From assembly GCA_964416385.1 (NCBI GenBank), contig CAYQDW010000007.1:3669-67668 (forward strand): 64,000 bases of DNA, in the 5' to 3' direction. Positions 44,958 through 53,767 of this stretch are shown one piece after another. The notes beneath the pieces are model-generated. The model was not told where the DNA came from. It made no database searches and saw only the letters and a program-made list of their open reading frames with translations. Positions within the stretch are counted from its first letter, which is position 1, and each line of letters begins with the position of its first letter. A program made the position numbers and the translations under genes. This DNA comes from JAUHWL01 sp964416385 (lineage in GTDB: Bacteria; Bacteroidota; Bacteroidia; Flavobacteriales; Schleiferiaceae).

Positions 44958-46973
44958 ATGAATTTTAAACTTGTAGCCGATTTCAAACCAACGGGTGACC
45001 AGCCCGGGGCGATAAGACAATTGGCTGAAGGTATAGACTCTGGTGCACCGCACCAAACGCTACTTGGGGTAACAGGATCAGGAAAAACCTTTACCGTTGC
45101 CAATGTGGTGCAAGAAATTCAGCGGCCTACACTGGTGCTTAGTCACAACAAAACCCTCGCTGCGCAGCTATATGGGGAATTTAAGCAGTTCTTTCCAGAA
45201 AATGCAGTGGAATATTTTGTGAGCTATTACGACTATTATCAGCCTGAGGCCTACATCCCCACCACTGGCATTTATATAGAAAAAGACCTAAGCATAAACG
45301 AAGAAATTGAAAAGATGCGGCTGAGCACCACCTCTAGCTTGCTTAGCGGCAGGCGCGATGTTTTGGTGGTTGCATCTGTGAGCTGTTTATATGGCATGGG
45401 TAATCCTGATGCTTTTAACAGCGGCGTTATTGAAGTCATAGTAGGCGATTTAATTGGTAGAAACAAATTTCTCCACCGCCTGGTAAATGCGCTTTATGCC
45501 CGTACCACAGCAGAATTTAAGCGAGGTAGCTTTCGGGTTAAAGGCGATACGGTAGATGTTTTCCCTGCTTATGCAGATAGCTATTACCGCTTCCATTTTT
45601 GGGGTGATGAAATTGAAAAGATTGAACATTGGGATCCCTTGTCTAATGAGCGCCTAGAGCAGCTACAGCAACTCCGCATTTATCCAGCAAACTTATTTGT
45701 TACAGAAAAAGATCAGCTACAGCGTGCCATTCATGCCATACAAGATGATATGGTTGCGCAGGTTGAATTCTTCGCAAACAATGGCAGACCTCTAGAAGCT
45801 AAACGCCTTCAAGAACGCACAGAATTCGATCTAGAAATGATACGCGAGCTGGGCTATTGCAGTGGTATAGAAAACTATAGCCGCTATTTAGACGGCAGGC
45901 TGCCTGGCACGCGCCCATTTTGTTTGCTAGATTACTTTCCATCAGATTACCTCATGGTTATTGATGAAAGCCACGTAACCTTACCCCAAGTGCGTGCCAT
46001 GTATGGCGGAGATAGAAGCAGAAAAGAAAACTTGGTGGAATATGGCTTTAGACTACCAGCTGCTTTAGATAATAGACCGCTGAAATTTGAAGAGTTTGAG
46101 CAATTACAAAACCAGGTGATTTACGTTAGCGCAACCCCCGCTGATTATGAATTGCAACGCAGTGAAGGTGTAATTGTAGAGCAGTTAATTAGACCGACAG
46201 GCCTTTTAGACCCCAATATTGAAGTCCGCCCATGTGAAAACCAAGTGGATGATTTAATGGCCGAAATTCACAAACGCGTGGCCTTAGATGAACGCATTTT
46301 GGTAACCACACTTACCAAACGAATGGCCGAAGAACTCACCAAGTATTTTACCCGTTACGGCATCCGATGCCGTTATATACACAGTGATGTGGATACCCTA
46401 GAACGTGTAGAAATTATGCGCGATTTACGGCTTGGTGTATTTGATGTGCTCATTGGTGTAAACCTCTTACGCGAGGGGCTTGATTTCCCAGAAGTGAGTC
46501 TTGTTGCCATCATGGATGCTGACAAGGAAGGTTTTTTACGCAGTGAACGCAGTTTGGTGCAAACTATTGGCCGTGCTGCCAGAAACGTGAACGGCCTAGC
46601 TATTATGTATGCTGACCACATTACCCACAGCATGCAACAAACCATTGACGAAACTTACCGCAGGCGCGCCAAGCAAGAAGCCTATAATGCTGCGCATGGT
46701 GTAACACCTCAAGCTTTAAAAAAGAGCAAAGAAAGTATCATGCGGCAAACGCAAGCGGCAAAACGCGAGCATCGCTATGAGGTAGAACACGGCCTTACGC
46801 AAGCTGCTGATCAGCGCGCCACATACCATACCAAGACGGATTACGAAAAGGCCATCCGCGATACGCGTAAAAAAATGGAGCAGGCTGCTAAAAATCTTGA
46901 TTTTATTGAGGCCGCTAGATTACGTGATATGCTTATTGATCTAGAAGGTGAAGCCAAAAAGGTGAAACAATAG
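44958..46973 (+). CDS. uvrB: UvrABC system protein B
   Basis: 671 residues, full length. Walker A GVTGSGKTFT at 37-46, beta-hairpin region VEYFVSYYDYYQPEAYIP (about 89-106) that inserts between DNA strands, helicase motif DESH (VIDESHVTLPQ), and motif VI QTIGRAARN. The C-terminal UVR motif (YEKAIRDTRKKMEQAAKNLDFIEAARLRDML, split) binds UvrC. It checks DNA damage delivered by UvrA in nucleotide excision repair. Starts 15 nt after the DUF349 gene and probably shares its transcript. Confidence 0.98.
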   Translation: MNFKLVADFKPTGDQPGAIRQLAEGIDSGAPHQTLLGVTGSGKTFTVANVVQEIQRPTLVLSHNKTLAAQLYGEFKQFFPENAVEYFVSYYDYYQPEAYIPTTGIYIEKDLSINEEIEKMRLSTTSSLLSGRRDVLVVASVSCLYGMGNPDAFNSGVIEVIVGDLIGRNKFLHRLVNALYARTTAEFKRGSFRVKGDTVDVFPAYADSYYRFHFWGDEIEKIEHWDPLSNERLEQLQQLRIYPANLFVTEKDQLQRAIHAIQDDMVAQVEFFANNGRPLEAKRLQERTEFDLEMIRELGYCSGIENYSRYLDGRLPGTRPFCLLDYFPSDYLMVIDESHVTLPQVRAMYGGDRSRKENLVEYGFRLPAALDNRPLKFEEFEQLQNQVIYVSATPADYELQRSEGVIVEQLIRPTGLLDPNIEVRPCENQVDDLMAEIHKRVALDERILVTTLTKRMAEELTKYFTRYGIRCRYIHSDVDTLERVEIMRDLRLGVFDVLIGVNLLREGLDFPEVSLVAIMDADKEGFLRSERSLVQTIGRAARNVNGLAIMYADHITHSMQQTIDETYRRRAKQEAYNAAHGVTPQALKKSKESIMRQTQAAKREHRYEVEHGLTQAADQRATYHTKTDYEKAIRDTRKKMEQAAKNLDFIEAARLRDMLIDLEGEAKKVKQ

Positions 46974-47022
46974 TTTTAACTAATACCTTGGTAACCAACG
47001 ATTAATAGTTACTGCCGTTTAA

Positions 47023-47943
47023 ATGACAAGCTATTTCAAAATACAGTTTCAACTATTTAGAAGAGAATTGCTCGCCAGGGCAATTAGTCCAAGACTTATA
47101 GTGTTGATTGTCATTTTTGGTTTTGTGCCATTTTCCAACTATCTGTTTAAAACATATGCAATTGCAGGGTGGCTATATATTGCCATGCCATTCGTATTGT
47201 TGGTGCAATTAAGTGCGCAAAAGCGGACGAAGTTTTACAAATCCATTTTTAACGCAGATCGCTATCGTCAAATTCGATTGACAGAAAACCTGCTGCTATG
47301 CGCGCCTTTTGCCATTTATTTAGCTATTAATGGTTATTATCTACAAGCTATAATCACCATAATACTTAGTATCGCCTTGGTGTTCATAAGCTATAGAAAA
47401 CCAATTAATGTAGCTTTACCAACCCCCTTTAAAGCAAATTCTTTTGAATTTATTAGGGGATTTAGAAGAACGTTTTTTCTGCATTTATTTGGTTATGCTC
47501 TGGCTTTTGCCGCTATCTACAGTAAAAATCCGAATTTAGGTATAGCCAGCATATTGATTTCTATTTTAACCTGCATGGGCTATTTCTATTACAGGGAGCC
47601 ATCTTTTTTTATTTGGATTAATGTGGCGCCCGCAGACCAATTCTTATACAACAAAATCATTATGAGTTGTGTATATGCTATATTACTCGTTTTGCCGAGC
47701 TTCACTATTCTGGCCGTTGGCTTTTTAAATTATTTTGATGTCTTTTTGTTCGTTCTGTTTCTCGGATTGGCCTTTTTGAGCGCTGTTATTCTGGCCAAAT
47801 ACACATCCTTTCCGAATGAAATCACAATACCGAACAGCATCCTCATTATGTGCTGCATTCCACTTCCGCCGCTTATCCTAATTGTTCTCTACATCCTCAA
47901 CAAAAAGGCCATTGCCAACATTAATAGCTTGGTAAATGATTAG
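47023..47943 (+). CDS. ABC-2-like exporter membrane subunit of unknown substrate
   Basis: 306 residues with eight or nine membrane helices and short basic loops (FRRELLARAISPR at the start is cytoplasmic). I cannot match it to a named permease family; the topology and the overlap by 8 nt with an ATPase gene mark it as the membrane partner of that ATPase. A 49-nt AT-rich gap separates it from uvrB. It may form a homodimer, since only one permease gene is present. Confidence 0.75.
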   Translation: MTSYFKIQFQLFRRELLARAISPRLIVLIVIFGFVPFSNYLFKTYAIAGWLYIAMPFVLLVQLSAQKRTKFYKSIFNADRYRQIRLTENLLLCAPFAIYLAINGYYLQAIITIILSIALVFISYRKPINVALPTPFKANSFEFIRGFRRTFFLHLFGYALAFAAIYSKNPNLGIASILISILTCMGYFYYREPSFFIWINVAPADQFLYNKIIMSCVYAILLVLPSFTILAVGFLNYFDVFLFVLFLGLAFLSAVILAKYTSFPNEITIPNSILIMCCIPLPPLILIVLYILNKKAIANINSLVND

Positions 47944-48613
47944 ACTACATCATATTGAAAAGCAATACGGCACAGCTAAAGTCCTTAAAGGTATAAATGC
48001 TGAATTTGAAGCTGGACACGTTTATGGCATTGTTGGAAAAAACGGTGCGGGCAAAACAACCTTATTTAATTGTATTGCAGGATTAACATCCTATTCTGGG
48101 ACTATAAAAAGCCCTTATTCGCCATTAAGAACGCATATTGCCTATCTACAAACAGAACCGCCATTCATAGATAAATTAACTGCTAAAGAATATTTGAAAC
48201 TAACGCTTATTGGAAGGGCATTGCCTTTTCCGAATTTTGAAGCAAGCAATATTTTTGATTTACCCCTAAATAAGTTTGTAGAGACTTACTCTACGGGCAT
48301 GAAAAAAAAGCTTGCCCTGACCGGTGCGATATTGTTAAAAAGTGATGTATATATACTTGATGAACCCTTTAACGGATTGGATATTGAAAGTAGTTTTAAT
48401 GTTACTGCGCTCTTAAATCATCTGAAAGAGAAAGGTAAAACGGTTTTGGTTTCGTCTCACATCTTTAGTACACTACAAGAAAGCTGCGATACTATTGGCA
48501 TATTGGAGGATGGTTGCATTACACGTTGGGTGCCAAAAACCGACTTTGCTGCTTTAGGCGATGAACTTAAGAAGCAGGCTACCATCAACTTACATAAACG
48601 ACTTGATTTGTAA
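47936..48613 (+). CDS. ABC transporter ATP-binding protein
   Basis: 225 residues. Walker A GKNGAGKTTL (about 34-43), Q-loop YLQTEPPFIDKLT, signature YSTGMKKKLALTGAIL (the S-T-G-M variant common in ABC-2 drug or lipid exporters), Walker B VYILDEPFNGLDIE and switch His in SSHIFSTLQE. ATP hydrolysis should drive the adjacent membrane subunit (47023-47943), with translational coupling by overlap. Substrate unknown. Nothing else in the surroundings suggests an antibiotic or toxin cluster. Confidence 0.9.
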   Translation: MIRLHHIEKQYGTAKVLKGINAEFEAGHVYGIVGKNGAGKTTLFNCIAGLTSYSGTIKSPYSPLRTHIAYLQTEPPFIDKLTAKEYLKLTLIGRALPFPNFEASNIFDLPLNKFVETYSTGMKKKLALTGAILLKSDVYILDEPFNGLDIESSFNVTALLNHLKEKGKTVLVSSHIFSTLQESCDTIGILEDGCITRWVPKTDFAALGDELKKQATINLHKRLDL

Positions 48614-48869
48614 CTGGAATACATAATGGACCTTCGAACTTAAGTTCCATTAAAACTATAAAGCACAATTCAAAAGAAGCACTAGTTCTGAAGCTGTTTT
48701 TAATGTGTTTTGCGATAGAATACGCAAAAAATCAGGGTGGATAAACGCGGTACTGAAGCCACAAGTTTAAGGCTTCCCATTTCGTTAACGAATTTTCAGA
48801 ATGTACACGCTAATTATGTTCACCTCAATTGCCCTATTTTATTGAGGTTTGATTCATCAAAACATAAAA
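48614..48869. other. 256-nt intergenic region with several inverted repeats
   Basis: No gene seen. It holds GAAGCC/GGCTTC (48755-48760 with 48771-48776), the 12-bp perfect palindrome TTCGTTAACGAA (48781-48792), and ACCTCAAT/ATTGAGGT (48822-48829 with 48841-48848). The last stem, 21 nt before the next ATG, could end the ABC transcript or shape the leader of the secreted protein mRNA, but has no long T tract. Confidence 0.5.
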
Positions 48870-51266
48870 ATGAAAACTACAACCCCCGTTAAACTAGCGC
48901 TAAGGCTTTCCCTTTTAATAATTTTCTTCTCGCTTTCTGAGGCGTCACTCAAAGCCTCTCACCTTTTAGGCGGTGCCGTTACTTGGGAATGTTTACCTGG
49001 TGGCGCATATAAATTTCGCTTAACCGTTTACCGCGACTGTTCTGGGGTGCCCATGAATTCTACAACAGAGACTTTAAGCACAAATGCTGGCGGCACCATT
49101 ACATGCACTAAAATTGCAACCAATTATCTCAACAAAGAATGTAACGCCCCATCTTGTTTAGGTGCTACCTTTCCATACGTTGGTGGTGTAGAAGAGCATA
49201 TTTACGAATCAGGGCCCATCACCTTAACGGGAACGCCACCTGCAACAGGTTGGTACTTTTATTGGCAGAACTGCTGTAGACCATCAATGGTTTCAAACCT
49301 AGCCTCTGCAGCTAGCACCGGTTATACTTTTGCTGCACAAATATTTTCAAGCAATATGGGTACCTGTATGGCCAATAGCCCACAGTTTTTAGAAAATCCC
49401 AATCCAGTAATCTGTACTTCTACCCAACAAAGTATCGTAAATACTGCTTTTGATCTTGATGGAGACTCACTTTATTACAAATACGTTGCCCCCTTTGACG
49501 ATGGCTCTAGTTTTCCGCCACCGCTTGTTTCCTTTGCATCAGGTTATTCCGCACAGTCGCCTTTTCCGCAAAGTGCAAATGCGCAATTAGATCACAGCAC
49601 TGGCATGATCTCTATCAACAATGCGATACAAGGAGTATTTACTTATGGCATTGTGGTAGAAAAATGGCGTAACGGACAGCTTATCGGAGAAGTATATCGC
49701 GAATTACCTGTCTTTGCTAAATCTTGTACCCCGCCCCCGGGCATTTGTGGTGGTACGCAAAACCTCGCACCAAATGTATCTTTTCAATGGGTGTCTGGCT
49801 ATGATACCCTCTCACCTGTTTATACCGGCACCAATACCATTAGTTACTACGAAATGGAAGTAAACAGTGGTACGCCTATTAAATTTATCATGAGTGCTTT
49901 AGACGCACAGGTAAACGCAAATTGCACCCCACAGTTGGTAAACTTTTATGGTGAAAGTCCATATTTAAGTTCTGCGCCTAGCTATAACGGTTCTGGCAAC
50001 TGTAAAACAGGGGTTAACTGTGCTGAGGTGGTGAGTTTAAATGCCAATGGCGGATTTAATGCCACAGCCTCTAACAGCGTTGAATTTAACTGGGTACCCA
50101 ACTGCAGCAATTTTAACCCAACAACCAATATCGGGTTAAACACCCGTACTTTTGATTTTTATTTTGAATTTTCTGATGACGGCTGCCCATATCCCATGAG
50201 CCGCCCAATGTTAATTCGAATCAAGGTAAATAGTTCTCCTTCTTTGGGCATTACAGCATCTAGCAATCAAATTTGCCAGGGTGATTCTGTATTGTTATCG
50301 GCTCCAGCTGGTTACGCAAATTATATGTGGGCCACGGGCCAAACCACCCCTAATATCTACGCAGCAACCCCGGGCTGGTATACCGTAACGTGCACAGACA
50401 GCAACGCTTGTGTTGTTACAGATTCTATTGAAATCGGCTTGCTTACCCCATACACCCAGGCACCAGAAATTTGTTTGGTAACCTTTGATGAAACCGTTGG
50501 ATACAATTCTGTAGTTTGGGAAAAGCCCTCAAAAAAAGGTGTAAAAGCTTATTTGGTGTATCGCTACTTGCAGACACCTCCAATGCAATTGCTAGATACA
50601 GTAGGTGTTAACGACCTTAGTAGCTATGTGGATTCTTCTGTTGGTGCAAATGCACAGGCTTGGAGCTATTATATTGCTCTCTTGGATAGCTGCGGAATTG
50701 AGTATGGTACATCCATTACAAGCCATACCACCATTTGGCTAACAGCAAGTCAGCCCATCGCAAATCAAGTAGCACTCAATTGGACACCCTATGTGGGGGT
50801 TGTGCCGAGCAGGTACATTATTTATCGTAAAGATCAGCCCAATGCCAGCTATACTAAGTTAGACAGTGTGTCTAACCAGGTAACCTATTATATCGATTCT
50901 TTACTACCCACAGGCAACGGCTTCAGCTATAAAATTGGTGCCGTTTTAGATTCTGGCTGCGTGGCAACCTACAAAACCAATGCTGAAACCAATTCAAATG
51001 TTGTGGCATACGCAAGTATTGGTTTGTTAGAAAGTGCATTAAAAGATCAGCTAAATATCTATCCTAATCCTACCACAGGTATGGTACAACTTAGCATGCC
51101 GGTTAACGGAAGCTATAAGATATTTACAATGCGTGGTGAATTGTTAGAGACGAAAGCAATACAAGGCATGAATATAGATTTAAGTGCCTTGCCAATGGGG
51201 CTTTACGTTGTAGAAATAGTAGACGACAAAGCGCAATCTGCATATTTTAGAATTCAAAAATTGTAG
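48870..51266 (+). CDS. type IX-secreted surface protein
   Basis: 798 residues from the ATG at 48870 (an in-frame TTG seven codons earlier is unlikely). Signal peptide to about SEASLKA. The N-terminal part (SHLLGGAVTWECLPGGAYKFRLTVYRDCSG) is a pattern common to large flavobacterial extracellular proteins, followed by Cys-rich loops, an Ig-like domain (about 460-530, ASSNQICQGDSVLLSAP ... GWYTVTC) and two fibronectin-like segments. The last 75 residues (LNIYPNPTTGMVQLSMP ... LPMGLYVVEI) are the type A sorting signal for export and surface attachment. No enzyme motif. Probably an adhesin or matrix protein. Confidence 0.9.
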   Translation: MKTTTPVKLALRLSLLIIFFSLSEASLKASHLLGGAVTWECLPGGAYKFRLTVYRDCSGVPMNSTTETLSTNAGGTITCTKIATNYLNKECNAPSCLGATFPYVGGVEEHIYESGPITLTGTPPATGWYFYWQNCCRPSMVSNLASAASTGYTFAAQIFSSNMGTCMANSPQFLENPNPVICTSTQQSIVNTAFDLDGDSLYYKYVAPFDDGSSFPPPLVSFASGYSAQSPFPQSANAQLDHSTGMISINNAIQGVFTYGIVVEKWRNGQLIGEVYRELPVFAKSCTPPPGICGGTQNLAPNVSFQWVSGYDTLSPVYTGTNTISYYEMEVNSGTPIKFIMSALDAQVNANCTPQLVNFYGESPYLSSAPSYNGSGNCKTGVNCAEVVSLNANGGFNATASNSVEFNWVPNCSNFNPTTNIGLNTRTFDFYFEFSDDGCPYPMSRPMLIRIKVNSSPSLGITASSNQICQGDSVLLSAPAGYANYMWATGQTTPNIYAATPGWYTVTCTDSNACVVTDSIEIGLLTPYTQAPEICLVTFDETVGYNSVVWEKPSKKGVKAYLVYRYLQTPPMQLLDTVGVNDLSSYVDSSVGANAQAWSYYIALLDSCGIEYGTSITSHTTIWLTASQPIANQVALNWTPYVGVVPSRYIIYRKDQPNASYTKLDSVSNQVTYYIDSLLPTGNGFSYKIGAVLDSGCVATYKTNAETNSNVVAYASIGLLESALKDQLNIYPNPTTGMVQLSMPVNGSYKIFTMRGELLETKAIQGMNIDLSALPMGLYVVEIVDDKAQSAYFRIQKL

Positions 51267-51285
51267 AAAGTTCACGGTAATTTAG

Positions 51286-51314
51286 CACGTGAAAAACTTT
51301 AGTTTTATCACGTG
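51286..51314. promoter_or_regulatory. 29-bp palindrome covering the start codon of the 51312 gene
   Basis: CACGTGA (51286-51292) and TCACGTG (51308-51314) are exact complements; inside them AAAACT (51293-51298) pairs with AGTTTT (51301-51306) with a single bulged A. The final GTG of the palindrome is the start codon at 51312-51314. In RNA it would sequester the start; in DNA it is a strong dimeric binding site. There is no T tract after it, so a terminator is unlikely. Confidence 0.7.
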
Positions 51315-52256
51315 AAAATCCTTGATACAACCATAGAAAAAGGCAATGGCTACCAGCTGAGCATGGACATTGCCCGGTTGCACACGCGTACTAAAATTGA
51401 GGTTCCGGTTATTGTAGAACGTGGACATAAACCGGGGCCTACCCTACTACTGAGTGCTGGTATTCATGGCAATGAAGTAAATGGTGTAGAAATTGTGCGC
51501 CAAATCATCGCCAAAGGTTATCATAAGCCAGAAGCAGGTACAGTGATTTGCGTTCCCGTTGTTAATGTCTTTGGATTCTTAAACCAAAGTCGACTTTTTC
51601 CTGATGGGCGCGATCTTAACCGTGTTTTTCCTGGAAGCGCAAAAGGCAGCCTGGCAAGCCGTTATGCTTATGCTTTTATGGAGGAAATTATTCCCCATGC
51701 CGATTACATCATAGATTATCACACCGGTGGTGCACAACGCTTTAATTATTCTCAGGTGCGCACGGTGCTTGCTGATACTAAGAGCACAGAAATGGCTACT
51801 CAATTTGGCGCCAAGTTTATTATAGATGCCAAGCAGCGCGAAAAAAGTATGCGCGAAGCCGCTACCGCTTTAGGTAAAACGGTGCTTCTTTTTGAAGGTG
51901 GCAAAAGTTTAGACTTAGACAAGGTGGTTACCAATGTGGGCATTTGGGGTGCCATGCGTGTGATGCAATATTTAGGTATGCGCGATTTTAGCGCAACACT
52001 GAGTACTGCACGCGTAGAAAGCCCCGTATTTATTAAAGAAAGCAATTGGATTCGCGCCAAGCATAGTGGCATGTTTAGAACCTATGCCCGCAATGGTGTG
52101 CGTGTTAAAAAAGGTGATATTCTCGGTACGATTTCTGACCCTTATGGTGGATTTGAGAAAAAAGTAAAAGCCAAAGAAGACGGCTATATCATTTGCTTAA
52201 ATCACGCACCTATTGTAAACCAAGGCGATGCTTTGGTGCATTTGGCTACAGCATAA
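51312..52256 (+). CDS. succinylglutamate desuccinylase/aspartoacylase family zinc hydrolase
   Basis: 314 residues opening with GTG; the downstream residues KILDTTIEKG fit family N-termini, so I keep this start although it lies in a palindrome. Zinc ligands His52 and Glu55 in GIHGNEVNG and a His in DYHTGG (about 143); DLNRVFPG is the substrate Arg region. The C-terminal part (RVKKGDILGTISDPYGG, EDGYIICLNHAPIVNQGD) is a lipoyl-like beta barrel typical of this subfamily. It deacylates an N-acyl amino acid or similar; substrate unknown. Confidence 0.9.
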   Translation: MKILDTTIEKGNGYQLSMDIARLHTRTKIEVPVIVERGHKPGPTLLLSAGIHGNEVNGVEIVRQIIAKGYHKPEAGTVICVPVVNVFGFLNQSRLFPDGRDLNRVFPGSAKGSLASRYAYAFMEEIIPHADYIIDYHTGGAQRFNYSQVRTVLADTKSTEMATQFGAKFIIDAKQREKSMREAATALGKTVLLFEGGKSLDLDKVVTNVGIWGAMRVMQYLGMRDFSATLSTARVESPVFIKESNWIRAKHSGMFRTYARNGVRVKKGDILGTISDPYGGFEKKVKAKEDGYIICLNHAPIVNQGDALVHLATA

Positions 52257-52349
52257 ATCTGCATTTTTTTAAAACACAGCCCTGCCTAATAATCCTGATT
52301 TTCAAAAGCATACGTTTACATCGTTAAAATATTAACTTTATGAAAAATT

Positions 52350-53225
52350 TTGACTTTGGAAAAACTCTACACGCTTTTACTTTCTGACCGTACCAAAAAT
52401 AAAATTGAGCGTGTAACCCTATACGTTGCGTTAATTGGTTTTTTTGTGCATCTCGCTACCATCTATTTATACAAGTTTGGTTTTTTGGGTGAGGCTTCTT
52501 CTACTTCTTTATTTAGCAATCCAATTTCAGCGCTGTATACCCCGTTCTCTTTTATCCTGGTTTATGAAGTTTATCTCCTCATATACTATCTGCCCAAATC
52601 ATTCACAACATACATAACCAAGCAATATGAGATAATTACGCTCATCATTATTCGTAAGCTTTTTAAAGATTTAGCCGTTATTGAACTCTCCTCAGATTGG
52701 TTTGCCATAAAAGATGATTTACAATTTACCTACGATATTTTGGCTTCCCTCCTACTATTCTATCTCATTTATCAATTTCAGAAACAAGGCCGTAAACTTC
52801 GAGGGAAAACAACCGTAGAAGATTCTGAAAATATCGCCCAATTTATCAATCGGAAAAAGCGTATTGCCGTGGTACTCATACCGCTGCTGTTTTTTATGGC
52901 TCTTTTCACTTTTTTTTCTTGGGCATCTGATTTACTCCTGAATGAAGTAACCAGCTTAAAAACCATAAACAACCTCTTTTTTGAGGAATTCTTTACCGTT
53001 TTAATCTTGGTAGATGTGATTCTTTTGCTGCTTTCCTTTTTCTACACAGACAGTTTTCATAAAATCATTAGAAACTCTGGGTTTGTAGTTTCCACCATTC
53101 TGATTCGCTTATCATTTGGAATTAGCGGATTCATAAGTACTGTGTTGGTGGTTTTTGCTGTGGTTTTCGGTTTGGTGATTTTGATCATCCACAACCTATA
53201 TGAGCAAGAAAATAAGCAAAGCTAA
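52350..53225 (+). CDS. integral membrane protein of unknown function
   Basis: 291 residues as read from a TTG at 52350. Seven or so membrane helices: 23-42, 58-80, 90-100, 130-142, then after a basic loop (RKLRGKTTVEDSENIAQFINRKKR) 172-192, 206-228 and 244-282. No transporter or enzyme motif seen. There is no in-frame ATG near the start; a perfectly placed ATG at 52340 directly after a TAACTTTA box is one base out of frame (it opens a 15-codon frame). Either the start is TTG or a T of the TTTT run at 52347-52350 has been added. Confidence 0.72.
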   Translation: MTLEKLYTLLLSDRTKNKIERVTLYVALIGFFVHLATIYLYKFGFLGEASSTSLFSNPISALYTPFSFILVYEVYLLIYYLPKSFTTYITKQYEIITLIIIRKLFKDLAVIELSSDWFAIKDDLQFTYDILASLLLFYLIYQFQKQGRKLRGKTTVEDSENIAQFINRKKRIAVVLIPLLFFMALFTFFSWASDLLLNEVTSLKTINNLFFEEFFTVLILVDVILLLLSFFYTDSFHKIIRNSGFVVSTILIRLSFGISGFISTVLVVFAVVFGLVILIIHNLYEQENKQS

Positions 53226-53306
53226 ATGTCTATGTTTTGCGCGTTTTGCGCGAAATCATTCAAAGGTTGATTATGTGTTCAATACCCTTTTCGGGCTTCT
53301 TTTAAC

Positions 53307-53747
53307 CTATGAGGATGTAACTTCTGGTATAACCAATGTGGGGATATTGATGGCATTTAACACCGCTTTGCAAACACTGCCTATAATTACCTCGTAAAGC
53401 GGGCGATGCCCTTTGCGCCCGATAATGAGAAGTGATGCCTCAACTTTTTCAATTTGCTTTAGTAAAGTTTCCACCGTTGGGCCGGGAATTAGTAGCGCTT
53501 CAGCATCATAGCCTGCTTTTTCTAATGCGGTTTTGTATTCGGCAAGTTTTGTATGCTCTTGCAATAACTGTTGCGCACGCGCATCACGTACAGACTGTGG
53601 ACCAACGCTATAACCAACAAAATCAGGTTCTGGGGCAGCAATGTGAATCACGTAAATCTTGTCAGTTTTTTGGGCGCTATGCATGGCAGCCTCTATAAGG
53701 GCATCTGTACAGGCAGAAAAATCTACAGCTACAACAATTTTTTTCAT
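53307..53747 (-). CDS. universal stress protein, UspA family
   Basis: 146 residues from the ATG at 53747, preferred over two in-frame GTG codons just before it. Single Usp domain: KKIVVAVDFSACTDALIEAAMHSA with the Asp of the first loop, and the ATP-binding motif IIGRKGHRPLYEVIIGSVCKAVL (G-x2-G-x9-G-S) near the C-terminus, so it should bind ATP. Relatives respond to starvation, oxygen or stress. Alone between the membrane protein gene and the NamZ gene. Confidence 0.93.
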   Translation of the reverse strand: MKKIVVAVDFSACTDALIEAAMHSAQKTDKIYVIHIAAPEPDFVGYSVGPQSVRDARAQQLLQEHTKLAEYKTALEKAGYDAEALLIPGPTVETLLKQIEKVEASLLIIGRKGHRPLYEVIIGSVCKAVLNAINIPTLVIPEVTSS

Positions 53748-53767
53748 CACCACAGTTTTAAATTACA

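Noticed and set aside
53200..53397. 65-residue plus-strand frame after the membrane protein gene
   Set aside because: It overlaps the end of that gene and the antisense of the universal stress protein gene, with no family resemblance.
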